Origin: JAZRGE01 sp045644025
GTDB lineage: Bacteria; Bacillota; Clostridia; Oscillospirales; Acutalibacteraceae
Length of the DNA stretch: 11,000 bases
Assembly: GCA_045644025.1 (NCBI GenBank)
Contig: JAZRGE010000004.1
Coordinates: 1 to 11,000 of the forward strand
Reading direction: 5' to 3'
The position numbers and the translations under genes were made by a program. A model generated the notes under the pieces. That model was given only the letters and a program-made list of their open reading frames with translations, made no database searches and was not told the DNA's origin. Below are positions 1 to 6,889 of this stretch, in pieces (the first letter of the stretch is position 1; every line of letters starts with the position of its first letter).

Positions 1-1722
1 GCCTATATTGGCATCGAGCTGGCCGGTGGGAGCCAGAACCAGCTCCAGCATATCTTGGTGATAAGAAGCGTTATCGTTGCTATACTTTGTGCCCAAAAGG
101 CCCTGAGTAGTCTTAGCATCTGTTTTGAAGAAGAGCTCAACTGTCTTGATGTCTTCGGTGATGGGGGCTTTAGTCTCCCAGAAGGGATCTTCCATAGTGG
201 AGAAGTTCACACCCAAGCCATCAGAGAGTTCGGGATTATTATCATAGAAAACAAAATTATCAACATAAATGCAGACGTTTGTTTGATTGCCATACATGCC
301 CATGATCTCAATCTGGTAGGTGCTCTGAGCTCCTGCAGCAATACCTTCCTTTACAGCATCGGAAAGCTTAAGCGAACTTGCAGGAATAAGCACCTGGCCC
401 TTAAAGCCATGGGGGATGTTTGTGCCGTGACCGGAAACACTTGTATCAACAACGGTGCCGTTTTCCCAAATAAACTTAACAGGGCCACTAAAATAGCAGG
501 AAGCACTTGCTGTTTCGGATGTGGCTCCAACAGAGTAGCTCATACGGATATAATTGTTCTTATCGGTACCCAGAAGCTCATCTGTAACAAACTGGGAAGC
601 ATCGATATCAAAAGCGACAGCATCGTATTCATCATTCCAAGAAGGAATACTAAATGTTGTGGTGGCGCGGCCTGCACACTCGCTTGTGTGCTTAAGAACA
701 AGCTTGCCATTTTCAACAAAGTAGTTGGTACCTTTAGCCCATGCAAGAGTTTTGCCGGATTCGGTGCTGTTGCCCCAACCGCCGAGAGTCACACTGGAAG
801 CATCGTTAAAGTCCATAGCAACGATCGTGTTGTCGTAGCCTTCCTTTTCGCCTACCGGCTTCATCCACTGAATATCATCAAGAGTATATGAATCGCCTGC
901 AGCAAGTTTCTTTGTACAATGAAGATAGATATATGAACGATGGCGATATGTTTCAGTCTTCTTATAAAGATCCCATATTGTTCCCAAACTGGTCTTAAAC
1001 TGATCTATGTAGGTGGTATCATATGCATCCAAGGGGATAATGATTGTACCGGACTGGCCTGCTTTGCCATAAACCACGCCATGATAAGACTGCACACCGC
1101 CGCCTGTGGTGAGAATCTCAGGCTGGGGGTTGGGATTCTCATCGGTGGCATCGGGGATATAAATATATTTTTTTTCAGGTAAGCAATAAGCCCACTCGCC
1201 GGAATTTTTACCTGTAGAGAAATAGATCTTAGCCTCTAAAGGTATATTAGTGCCTGCAGCAAGAGATGTAACGCCTGTCATATCAACGCGGAACTGGAGA
1301 GCAATAGTCTCGGAAGAAGGAAATGTGCTTCCTCTTGTGGGAGAATTAGGAGAAATCCAGATCTGTGCACCGGATACTCCTTCTTTATCAGAAGACACTA
1401 CGGTTACTCCAAGCTTTCCATCAACAATATTAACGTTAGAAAGACTGCTGTATGCTTTAGCCGCATAGTCGCCCTCTGAAGAATATTGGCTATTGGTGCC
1501 AATACCTACACCGATAGTGCCTTCGCCATAGGGAACGGTGCTATCGTTGGCAAGGCCGTTGAAGTTGTTGATAACTCTATCAACAACCAGCACGGGTGTT
1601 TCGGGATCTACAATTGTGATATCGTTGGTAGGTTCCTCGGCTTTTGCAACCATGGGGAACACGGGCAGCGAAACAAGCATAACTGCCAATGCCAACAAAA
1701 TGGAAAGGATGCGCTTTTTCAT
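1..1722 (-). CDS. Large secreted multi-domain surface protein, 3' end beyond window (partial)
   Basis: An uninterrupted frame of 574 codons runs from an ATG at 1722 to the left edge, so the C-terminus is missing. A GGAGG site lies 7 bases before the ATG. Residues 1-28 are a classic signal peptide (MKKR, a long Leu/Ala/Val core, then AKA before Glu29), so the protein is exported. After it come two beta-rich modules of similar design. The first spans about residues 38-288 and ends YTLDDIQWMKP. The second spans about 299-496 and ends IYVDNFVFYDNNP. The closing Asp-Asp/Asp-Asn pattern is typical of jelly-roll carbohydrate-binding modules. From about residue 500 a LamG/concanavalin-like domain seems to begin (VELFFKTDAKTTQGLLG). 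No catalytic domain is visible in the part present. A role in glycan binding or adhesion is inferred. I do not recognise a named family. It has its own promoter and is divergent from tspO. Confidence 0.85.
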   Translation of the reverse strand, partial: MKKRILSILLALAVMLVSLPVFPMVAKAEEPTNDITIVDPETPVLVVDRVINNFNGLANDSTVPYGEGTIGVGIGTNSQYSSEGDYAAKAYSSLSNVNIVDGKLGVTVVSSDKEGVSGAQIWISPNSPTRGSTFPSSETIALQFRVDMTGVTSLAAGTNIPLEAKIYFSTGKNSGEWAYCLPEKKYIYIPDATDENPNPQPEILTTGGGVQSYHGVVYGKAGQSGTIIIPLDAYDTTYIDQFKTSLGTIWDLYKKTETYRHRSYIYLHCTKKLAAGDSYTLDDIQWMKPVGEKEGYDNTIVAMDFNDASSVTLGGWGNSTESGKTLAWAKGTNYFVENGKLVLKHTSECAGRATTTFSIPSWNDEYDAVAFDIDASQFVTDELLGTDKNNYIRMSYSVGATSETASASCYFSGPVKFIWENGTVVDTSVSGHGTNIPHGFKGQVLIPASSLKLSDAVKEGIAAGAQSTYQIEIMGMYGNQTNVCIYVDNFVFYDNNPELSDGLGVNFSTMEDPFWETKAPITEDIKTVELFFKTDAKTTQGLLGTKYSNDNASYHQDMLELVLAPTGQLDANIG

Positions 1723-1754
1723 AGCAAAACCTCCAAATATAAAAATACACCTTA

Positions 1755-1783
1755 ATTAAACCATTGTTTTGCATATAAGTCAA
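1755..1783 (-). promoter_or_regulatory. Promoter of the secreted multi-domain protein
   Basis: Read on the minus strand, TTGACT (1778-1783) is separated by 17 bases from TTTAAT (1755-1760). This is a good sigma-A type match, about 33 bases before the ATG at 1722. The start of transcription would fall near 1748, leaving a short leader containing the GGAGG site. Confidence 0.6.
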
Positions 1784-1826
1784 CATTTTGTTTCGCTAAA
1801 TTCTATGAATTTTTCGTTAAATTTAA

Positions 1827-1856
1827 TTAATATTCCTCACTATCGGTTCATACAAT
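1827..1856 (+). promoter_or_regulatory. Weak candidate promoter of tspO
   Basis: TTAATA (1827-1832), an 18-base gap and TACAAT (1851-1856) form the best sigma-A-like pair ahead of tspO. The -35 matches only four of six consensus positions and the region is very AT-rich, so chance is possible. Confidence 0.3.
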
Positions 1857-1881
1857 ATGTAGTACGAAGGCGGTGTTTGAA

Positions 1882-2355
1882 TTGAAAGAAAAAATTAAAA
1901 CCTACGTTATCTCCATCTTTATTCCTTTAGCTGTGGGTGGTCTTTCTGCGCTTCTCACGCGGAGCAGTATGGATATCTACAGCGATATTGTCTCCCCTGC
2001 TCTGGCGCCCCCTGCAATACTTTTCCCCATTGTGTGGACTATTCTTTACATTCTTATGGGCGTGAGTTCGGCAATTATATGCTCCTCCCCTGCTCTTGCA
2101 ATAAAAAAGCAATCTGCTATGCTCACCTATGGCCTAAGCCTATTTTTCAATTTCTTCTGGAGCATATTCTTCTTCAATTTCCGTTGGTTCCTTTTCTCAT
2201 TTATATGGCTCCTGGGTCTGCTCTTCCTTATTGTGCGCACGATAATGAAATATCGCAGGATAAAACCTATTGCCGCATATTTGCAAATACCCTACGCGCT
2301 TTGGGTGGCATTTGCAGGATACCTTAACTTCGCAATATGGTTGCTCAACAAATAA
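1882..2355 (+). CDS. tspO: TspO/MBR family membrane protein
   Basis: This is a small, very hydrophobic protein of 157 residues with about five membrane helices, the usual size for the TspO/MBR (translocator / tryptophan-rich sensory protein) family. Family landmarks are visible: SPALAPPAILFPIVWTILY at about residues 38-56, where the Pro and Trp residues of the first loop and second helix are conserved; an FFNFFWSIFFF stretch in the third helix; and a last helix with PYALWVAFAGYLN. Members bind tetrapyrroles and related ligands and act in stress signalling or porphyrin handling; the role here is unknown. Start choice: a GTG at 1873 would lengthen the protein by three residues, but it sits inside the Shine-Dalgarno-like AAGGCGGTG (1867-1875). 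That site is well spaced for the TTG at 1882, which I prefer. It is a single-gene unit ending at a hairpin terminator. Confidence 0.9.
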   Translation: MKEKIKTYVISIFIPLAVGGLSALLTRSSMDIYSDIVSPALAPPAILFPIVWTILYILMGVSSAIICSSPALAIKKQSAMLTYGLSLFFNFFWSIFFFNFRWFLFSFIWLLGLLFLIVRTIMKYRRIKPIAAYLQIPYALWVAFAGYLNFAIWLLNK

Positions 2356-2358
2356 GAA

Positions 2359-2395
2359 AAGCGGATGCCTTTCGGCATCCGCTTGTTTAATTATA
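2359..2395. terminator. Bidirectional terminator between tspO and the F420-ligase-like gene
   Basis: An 11-bp perfect stem pairs 2359-2369 with 2374-2384 around a TTTC loop. It begins 4 bases after the tspO stop codon. T-rich sequence follows on the plus strand, and AAAA before it gives a U-tail on the minus strand. It can serve both converging genes. Confidence 0.8.
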
Positions 2396-2398
2396 TGA

Positions 2399-3589
2399 TT
2401 AATCGGCCATGTTATCAAAATAGCCCTGAACCAGCACGATAGGTGTGCCCTTATCGCCCGAACCGCTGGTGAGATCGCAGAGAGAACCGATAAGATCGGT
2501 GAGCCTGCGGGGAGTGGTGCCCTGAGAAGCCATATTGCCCATAAGATCGCCGCCCTTAGCACGAATGGCGTTCTCAATAGCAGCCTTCAGTTCTTCGCCC
2601 TTAAGATCGGCGAAATCGTTATCAGCGAGATATTTAAGCTTAAGCTCATTGGGTGTGCCCTCCAAGCCTGCGGTGTAGGCAGGGGAAACAACGGGATCGG
2701 CCAGCTCCCAGATCTTGCCCACGGGATCCTTGAAAGCTCCATCGCCATAGACCATTACTTCAATATTCTTGCCGCAGCGCTCTTTGAGGCCCTTCTGAAT
2801 ATCATAGACCAAATCGAAGCAATCCTGGGGGAAAAGCTTAACGCTATCTTCGGTGGATTTATTGGAACCCAGCAGGCCATACTTGGAATTGAAGCCGCTG
2901 CCGTTTACCGATTCGTTAAGGATCTCATCCAAGCCCACAACACGCTTTGCACCTGCGGCTTTAAGAATACGCTTTGTGCGGGCACGGCTGTGGATATCAC
3001 AGCAAAGCACGTTGTCGGTGTAGTTAAGGATCACTCTGGGATCGTTGGCCAAAATGATTTCGGCCTCGGCACCGCAAGAACGGATAAGATCACCGTAGTA
3101 CTGAATATAATCTACCTTGGTGAAAGGATGGGGATTGATGCCGAAAAGCTCGCGATACTTTGCTTCGGTGAGCACGTCGGTATAAGGATTGATACCTGCT
3201 TCATCAAGCTGATCCAGAGAAACGAGATGGTTGCCCACTTCATCGCTGGGATAATTAAGCATAAGCACGATCTTCTTAGCGCCTTTAGCTATACCGCGCA
3301 GGCAGATAGCAAAGCGATTGCGGCTGAGAATGGGAAAAATCACACCGATTGTCTCTCCGCCGAGCTTGTTCTTCACGTCTTCGGCAATAGCATCCACCGA
3401 TGCATAGTTGCCCTGAGCACGAGCCACCACAGATTCAGTGACAGCTACAACATCCTTATCGTTAAGCTGAAAACCTTCTTCCAAAGCGGCCTCCACAACG
3501 CTGTCCACAACGATTTTTACCATATCGTCGCCTTCGCGGATAATGGGGCAACGCACACCTCTGGAAACAGTACCGGTTCTTCTTGCCAT
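2399..3589 (-). CDS. Coenzyme F420-0:L-glutamate ligase-like protein (CofE/FbiB-N family)
   Basis: This 396-residue protein resembles the F420_ligase family (CofE; N-terminal half of FbiB), whose known members add glutamate to the lactyl-phosphate tail of deazaflavin F420-0 using GTP. Visible landmarks are REGDDMVKIVVDSV (18-31), DVVAVTESVVARAQGNY (46-62, matching the family's segment for nucleotide and substrate contacts), ILSRNRFAICLRGIAKGAKK (87-106), LCCDIHSRART (195-205) and a conserved C-terminal block around GTTPRRLTDLIGSL (357-370). At about 396 residues it is longer than archaeal CofE (about 250) and matches my memory of the long Firmicute version. Most Clostridia are not known to make F420, so the true substrate is uncertain. 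Start: ATG at 3589 with GGAGGA 6 bases upstream; an in-frame TTG at 3622 lies inside the leader and is rejected. It is divergent from a LysR gene that probably controls it. Confidence 0.75.
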   Translation of the reverse strand: MARRTGTVSRGVRCPIIREGDDMVKIVVDSVVEAALEEGFQLNDKDVVAVTESVVARAQGNYASVDAIAEDVKNKLGGETIGVIFPILSRNRFAICLRGIAKGAKKIVLMLNYPSDEVGNHLVSLDQLDEAGINPYTDVLTEAKYRELFGINPHPFTKVDYIQYYGDLIRSCGAEAEIILANDPRVILNYTDNVLCCDIHSRARTKRILKAAGAKRVVGLDEILNESVNGSGFNSKYGLLGSNKSTEDSVKLFPQDCFDLVYDIQKGLKERCGKNIEVMVYGDGAFKDPVGKIWELADPVVSPAYTAGLEGTPNELKLKYLADNDFADLKGEELKAAIENAIRAKGGDLMGNMASQGTTPRRLTDLIGSLCDLTSGSGDKGTPIVLVQGYFDNMAD

Positions 3590-3606
3590 AAAAATTCCTC
3601 CTAATA

Positions 3607-3622
3607 TTGACTTTTGGGTCAA
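3607..3622. promoter_or_regulatory. Inverted repeat TTGAC-N6-GTCAA in the divergent promoter region
   Basis: A perfect 5-bp inverted repeat overlaps the -35 of lysR on the plus strand. It also covers the predicted transcription start of the ligase-like gene on the minus strand. It could be an operator, but half of it is the -35 hexamer itself, so part of the match may be coincidence. Confidence 0.35.
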
Positions 3623-3634
3623 CTATATTATAAT
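3607..3634 (+). promoter_or_regulatory. Promoter of the LysR regulator gene
   Basis: TTGACT (3607-3612), 16 bases, then TATAAT (3629-3634). Transcription would begin near 3641, giving a leader of about 50 bases before the ATG at 3693. Its -10 overlaps the -10 of the opposing promoter, so the two promoters probably compete. Confidence 0.6.
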
Positions 3635-3655
3635 ACAAACATAGGCATTAGTAAA
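3627..3655 (-). promoter_or_regulatory. Promoter of the F420-ligase-like gene
   Basis: On the minus strand TTTACT (3650-3655) and TATAAT (3627-3632) are 17 bases apart. Transcription would start near 3620, about 30 bases before the ATG at 3589. The imperfect -35 fits a promoter that needs an activator, as is common for LysR targets. Confidence 0.6.
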
Positions 3656-3677
3656 ATAGATAATACTTACAACTGTG

Positions 3678-3692
3678 ATAAGGTGCGCTTAT
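3678..3692. promoter_or_regulatory. Candidate LysR-type binding box (T-N11-A dyad)
   Basis: ATAAG-N5-CTTAT is a perfect 15-bp interrupted dyad containing the T-N11-A signature of LysR-type boxes (T3679, A3691). Its centre (3685) is about 65 bp upstream of the predicted start of the divergent ligase-like gene, the classic position of a LysR recognition site. It also spans the lysR ribosome binding site (AAGGTG, 3680-3685), which suggests self-control. Function is inferred from symmetry and position only. Confidence 0.45.
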
Positions 3693-4568
3693 ATGAAAAC
3701 AAAACTTGATTACTACCGAATTTTTTATGAAACCGCTCGACACGAATCCTTCTCTCTGGCTGCCAAAAATCTTTATATCTCCCAATCGGCCATATCCCAA
3801 TGCATAAGCCAATTGGAGAAGGATTTGGGAGCAAAGCTCTTCAACCGCTCACGCCGAGGTGTGGCGCTCACCCAGGAAGGCCGCCTGCTTTTCCAAAAGG
3901 TGGAAAGCGCAATGGAAAATATTCTTCAAGGCGAGACTCTTCTTGCGCAGCTTCAGCATCTGGATAGCGGCACCCTGAAGATCGCCGCAGGCGACACCAT
4001 CACCAGCCACTATCTTCTCCCCTATCTTGAGCAGTTCCACGCCAAATATCCGCAGATACGAATTGAGATGGTGAGCTCTTATTCCTCCAATATGCTTCAC
4101 CAGCTAAAGGAAGGTAAAGCCGAGCTTGCATTTGTGAATCTGCCCGCCGACGACGATGAGCTTTATATAAAGCCCTGCCTTAAGATTCACGATATATTTG
4201 TGGCCGGCGCCGATCATGCCGCCAAAGAGCGCTACTCCTGGAAAGAAATAGCCGCCCTTCCCCTTCTGCTTTTAGAAACTCACTCAAATTCTCGCCGCTA
4301 CGTAGAAGATCAGTTTGCCGCCAAAAACATTTCGCTGAATCCCCAGATAGAAGTGGCCGTGCACGATCTGCTGATTCGCTTTGCATCAATTAATCTGGGA
4401 ATTTCCTGCGTAGTGGAAGAATTCTCTAAGGATGCATTGGATCAGGGGCTTATAAAAAAGCTGAATATCTCCCCCGCTCTGCCACCTCGCAGCATCGGCT
4501 GCGCCTATTTGAAGCACAACACTCTCTCCTTTGCTGCCAAGGCATTTATGGAGCTGATAGAAAAATAA
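3693..4568 (+). CDS. LysR family transcriptional regulator
   Basis: This 291-residue protein has the full LysR layout. An N-terminal winged helix-turn-helix occupies about residues 1-60, with the typical SFSLAAKNLYISQSAISQCI recognition segment followed by LEKDLGAKLFNRSRRGVALT. A linker helix follows to about residue 85, then a two-lobed effector-binding domain starting GTLKIAAGDTITSHYLLPYL. Length is normal for the family. The ATG at 3693 is preceded by AAGGTG with 7 bases between; an upstream in-frame GTG at 3675 would add six residues but lacks a good ribosome site. The gene is transcribed away from the F420-ligase-like gene, the usual arrangement for a LysR protein and its target. The effector is unknown. 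It ends in a shared terminator. Confidence 0.92.
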   Translation: MKTKLDYYRIFYETARHESFSLAAKNLYISQSAISQCISQLEKDLGAKLFNRSRRGVALTQEGRLLFQKVESAMENILQGETLLAQLQHLDSGTLKIAAGDTITSHYLLPYLEQFHAKYPQIRIEMVSSYSSNMLHQLKEGKAELAFVNLPADDDELYIKPCLKIHDIFVAGADHAAKERYSWKEIAALPLLLLETHSNSRRYVEDQFAAKNISLNPQIEVAVHDLLIRFASINLGISCVVEEFSKDALDQGLIKKLNISPALPPRSIGCAYLKHNTLSFAAKAFMELIEK

Positions 4569-4569
4569 G

Positions 4570-4600
4570 AAAAGCCCGATCGATTGATCGGGCTTTTGAT
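4570..4600. terminator. Bidirectional terminator between lysR and the ZIP transporter gene
   Basis: A 12-bp perfect stem pairs 4570-4581 with 4586-4597 around a GATT loop. The outer pairs are A4 with T4, giving T-tracts on either strand. It lies 1 base after the lysR stop and 3 bases from the end of the converging ZIP gene. Confidence 0.85.
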
Positions 4601-5344
4601 TTATCCTAAGAGCACGTCGCTCACAAGCATCACGCAGAAGCCAATTATCAGCGCAAAGGTGGCGCCGCGGTGATGGCCGTGGGAATGTGTTTCGGGTATC
4701 ATCTCATCGCTTATCACATAGAGCATTGTGCCTCCTGCAAAGGCAAGAGCAAAGGGCAGAATGATTTCTGCTACGCTCACGGCAAAATAGCCGAGCAGCG
4801 TGCCAACCACTTCTATAAGCCCGGTGGCCAGAGCGCAGATAAACGTCCTTTTCGGGCTCACTCCCGCAGCCAACATAGGCCCTATGATCACCATGCCCTC
4901 GGGAATGTTCTGCAGAGCAATACCACCTGCTATGAGCAACGCCTGCGTGGTGTCTTCCGAGCCGAAACTCACACCTGCCGCAATACCTTCGGGCAGGTTG
5001 TGAAGAGCAACCGCCATCACAAACAACAGCACCTTATTAAGGCTGGAGTTGCCTCCTTCCACACCCACAAGGCTATGCAGATGGGGCACTATTTTATCGA
5101 AAAGATTAAGTACAAACGCGCCGAGAAATATTCCCACAACGGCAACTATCACGCCTATTGCATCGGCGTTTTCAACCGAAGGCACTATAAGGCCGATCAC
5201 AGCCGCCGCCAGCATAACGCCTGCAGCAAAGGAAAGAACTATATCGGAAAAAGCATGGGAGATTTTTTTGAAGATAAACCCAAGCGCCGAGCCAAACATC
5301 GTGGCCGCGCCTACCCCCAGGGCTGTTAATAACACCATCTCCAT
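4601..5344 (-). CDS. ZIP family divalent metal transporter (GufA-like)
   Basis: This is a 247-residue, very hydrophobic protein with about eight membrane helices. It carries the ZIP metal-path motifs HNLPEG (115-120, helix 4) and QNIPEG (145-150, helix 5). The Gln in place of His in the second motif, the DKIVPHLH segment (83-90) and the DEMIPETHSHGHH stretch (213-225) fit the GufA subfamily. ZIP proteins bring zinc, iron or manganese into the cytoplasm; the metal here cannot be told from sequence. Start ATG at 5344 with AAGGAGA 6 bases upstream; a second ATG two codons on is possible. It lies 27 bp downstream of the lipoprotein gene on the same strand with no terminator between, so the two are probably one transcript. 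Confidence 0.9.
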   Translation of the reverse strand: MEMVLLTALGVGAATMFGSALGFIFKKISHAFSDIVLSFAAGVMLAAAVIGLIVPSVENADAIGVIVAVVGIFLGAFVLNLFDKIVPHLHSLVGVEGGNSSLNKVLLFVMAVALHNLPEGIAAGVSFGSEDTTQALLIAGGIALQNIPEGMVIIGPMLAAGVSPKRTFICALATGLIEVVGTLLGYFAVSVAEIILPFALAFAGGTMLYVISDEMIPETHSHGHHRGATFALIIGFCVMLVSDVLLG

Positions 5345-5371
5345 AAAATCTCTCCTTAAATATCTTGCCGG

Positions 5372-6772
5372 TTATTCGGCTACTCCAAAATCTATAGTAA
5401 CTTTAGTTGTAAGATTCACCGTCTCACCTTGATACTTACCTTTGGCTTTAACCGTTCCAACAACCTTTGAAATTGAGCCATCCCCACTCAAGGAGACGAT
5501 TATCTCCTGTGTGCCCGAATTATACTTAAGCCCAATGGATGCATTCGCCTCATTGGCGGCAGACATATCATAGCTGGGCACCGTGAGCAAATAGGTTCCG
5601 TCTTCTTGTTTCTTCACATCCGAAACCATAGACTTATTAAACATCACACCATTAATCTGATTATCAATAAAGGCTTTGGCATCGTCCATAGACTGAGAGT
5701 TGCTATACGTCTCTCCGCCCATTTCCACAACTTGATTGCCGTTTTGATACTTTACAACAATCTTCTGATTGTTAATCTTACCATCCACTTCATAGAAATA
5801 GGCACCGTTTTTGCGGCCATAGGTAATAACGTCCTTTTCAGTCTGCGAGGTGGATTGGCCATAGACCTTTACAGTATCCTTAATTTCAAGCATAAACTTG
5901 CCCGAATCAGCATCCTGCTTTTCCTTTATGGTTTCTTCCAGTTTGGAAAGCAAGATAATGCTATCGACTTCCTTATATTCTTCGGGCTTAAGCACGCTCA
6001 CATCTATTACAGCCTCATTGTACTTACTGAACTCCATCAAGGCGTAATATTTGGGTGTTTCGGGGACGTTTTCATCTTCTTCAAAGGAGAAGTTTATCTC
6101 CATTTTGGTAGTATAAAAATCCTTGTTCACACCCACAATAATATCCATATCGTGAATGGTGGCACCCATATCTTCATCGTCGAAAGAAAGGAGATCCAGC
6201 ATATCTTCCACAGATTTCTTGGTATAGCCCGAAAACTTAGCTGTCCAGCTTCCATCCTCGTTGGCTACAAGCTCGGCCTTGGTACAATCCAGAAAATCAA
6301 AACTATCACTCAGGCTCTCGCTTTGGGTGGCCATATATTCCTCAAGCGTGGTAACAGCGCAGATTTTCTGCTCGTTTTCACCGTTGCTGCTGGAAAGATA
6401 CATTTTGCCGCCATAATAAGCTTCGGTGAAATATTCTGTCACATCCACATCAAGTTCTTCACTCACGGTCATATTATGGCCCATAGTGAGTTCACCATCT
6501 TCGGCAAAAATCACAGAAACAGAACTTTGAACTTCGAACTTGTTGCCATAGTAATAGTAGAGCACTTCTATCGATGAAGTTGTCTGGAAAGATTTGAGCG
6601 AATCCATTACTTCATCCGTTTTCTGCCAAAGTTCTGCCGCAGTTTGCGGTACAAAGGGCTGATCGGATGAAGAAGAACTTGCATCCGAACCGGGGCCTGT
6701 GCAGGCGCAAAAAGAAAAGATCAGCAACACGCATAAACATAATACTGATACACAACGGGTTATCTTTTTCAT
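5372..6772 (-). CDS. Putative lipoprotein with two LolA/DUF6612-like repeats
   Basis: This 466-residue protein starts with a lipoprotein signal (MKKITRC, hydrophobic core, FCAC with Cys24 as the likely lipidated residue), then a Ser-rich linker (about 29-37). It should be anchored outside the membrane. The rest reads as two related halves, about 45-262 and 276-466. Each has an N-terminal helix, long alternating beta strands, a middle segment of the type NEDGSWTAKFSGY (171-183) or QEDGTYLLTVPSY (389-401), and a closing strand pair ending in VIDV or VTIDFG. This suggests duplication of a LolA/LppX-like half-barrel, resembling DUF6612-type Firmicute lipoproteins. The family call is tentative and no enzyme motif is seen. 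ATG at 6772 follows AAGGAGG with 8 bases between. It is first in a likely operon with the ZIP transporter. Confidence 0.75.
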   Translation of the reverse strand: MKKITRCVSVLCLCVLLIFSFCACTGPGSDASSSSSDQPFVPQTAAELWQKTDEVMDSLKSFQTTSSIEVLYYYYGNKFEVQSSVSVIFAEDGELTMGHNMTVSEELDVDVTEYFTEAYYGGKMYLSSSNGENEQKICAVTTLEEYMATQSESLSDSFDFLDCTKAELVANEDGSWTAKFSGYTKKSVEDMLDLLSFDDEDMGATIHDMDIIVGVNKDFYTTKMEINFSFEEDENVPETPKYYALMEFSKYNEAVIDVSVLKPEEYKEVDSIILLSKLEETIKEKQDADSGKFMLEIKDTVKVYGQSTSQTEKDVITYGRKNGAYFYEVDGKINNQKIVVKYQNGNQVVEMGGETYSNSQSMDDAKAFIDNQINGVMFNKSMVSDVKKQEDGTYLLTVPSYDMSAANEANASIGLKYNSGTQEIIVSLSGDGSISKVVGTVKAKGKYQGETVNLTTKVTIDFGVAE

Positions 6773-6802
6773 TCAATCAACCTCCTTATGATTTCTGTTT
6801 TT

Positions 6803-6832
6803 ATTTTAGCATTTCAACAGCAATTTTGTCAA
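6803..6832 (-). promoter_or_regulatory. Promoter of the lipoprotein-ZIP operon
   Basis: On the minus strand a perfect TTGACA (6827-6832) is followed after 18 bases by TAAAAT (6803-6808). It lies between the terminator of the upstream TSUP gene and the AAGGAGG site of the lipoprotein gene. Confidence 0.65.
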
Positions 6833-6846
6833 CATTCTCCTTTTTT

Positions 6847-6885
6847 CAACAAAAAGACCCAACTGCAGGCGCAGTCGGGTCTTTT
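6847..6885 (-). terminator. Terminator of the TSUP transporter gene
   Basis: A 15-pair stem joins 6852-6866 with 6871-6885 around a 4-base loop. The only imperfect pair is G-U in the minus-strand RNA but A-C in the plus-strand RNA, which favours action on the minus strand. It starts 4 bases after the TSUP stop codon and is followed by a T-tract. Confidence 0.85.
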
Positions 6886-6889
6886 ATTT

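Noticed and set aside
55..891. Long plus-strand open frame of 278 codons
   Set aside because: It lies opposite the coherent secreted-protein frame, which has a promoter, ribosome site and signal peptide. The plus-strand product has no recognisable domain and is a mirror effect of codon bias.
3590..3622. TTG start at 3622 for the ligase-like gene
   Set aside because: The added 11 residues come from the leader and ribosome site. The ATG at 3589 has GGAGGA in front and gives a typical MARR start.
5606..6577. Plus-strand open frame of 323 codons
   Set aside because: It is antisense to the lipoprotein gene. Its product is rich in His, Ile and Phe in a pattern typical of reverse-complement readings, and it has no ribosome site or promoter.
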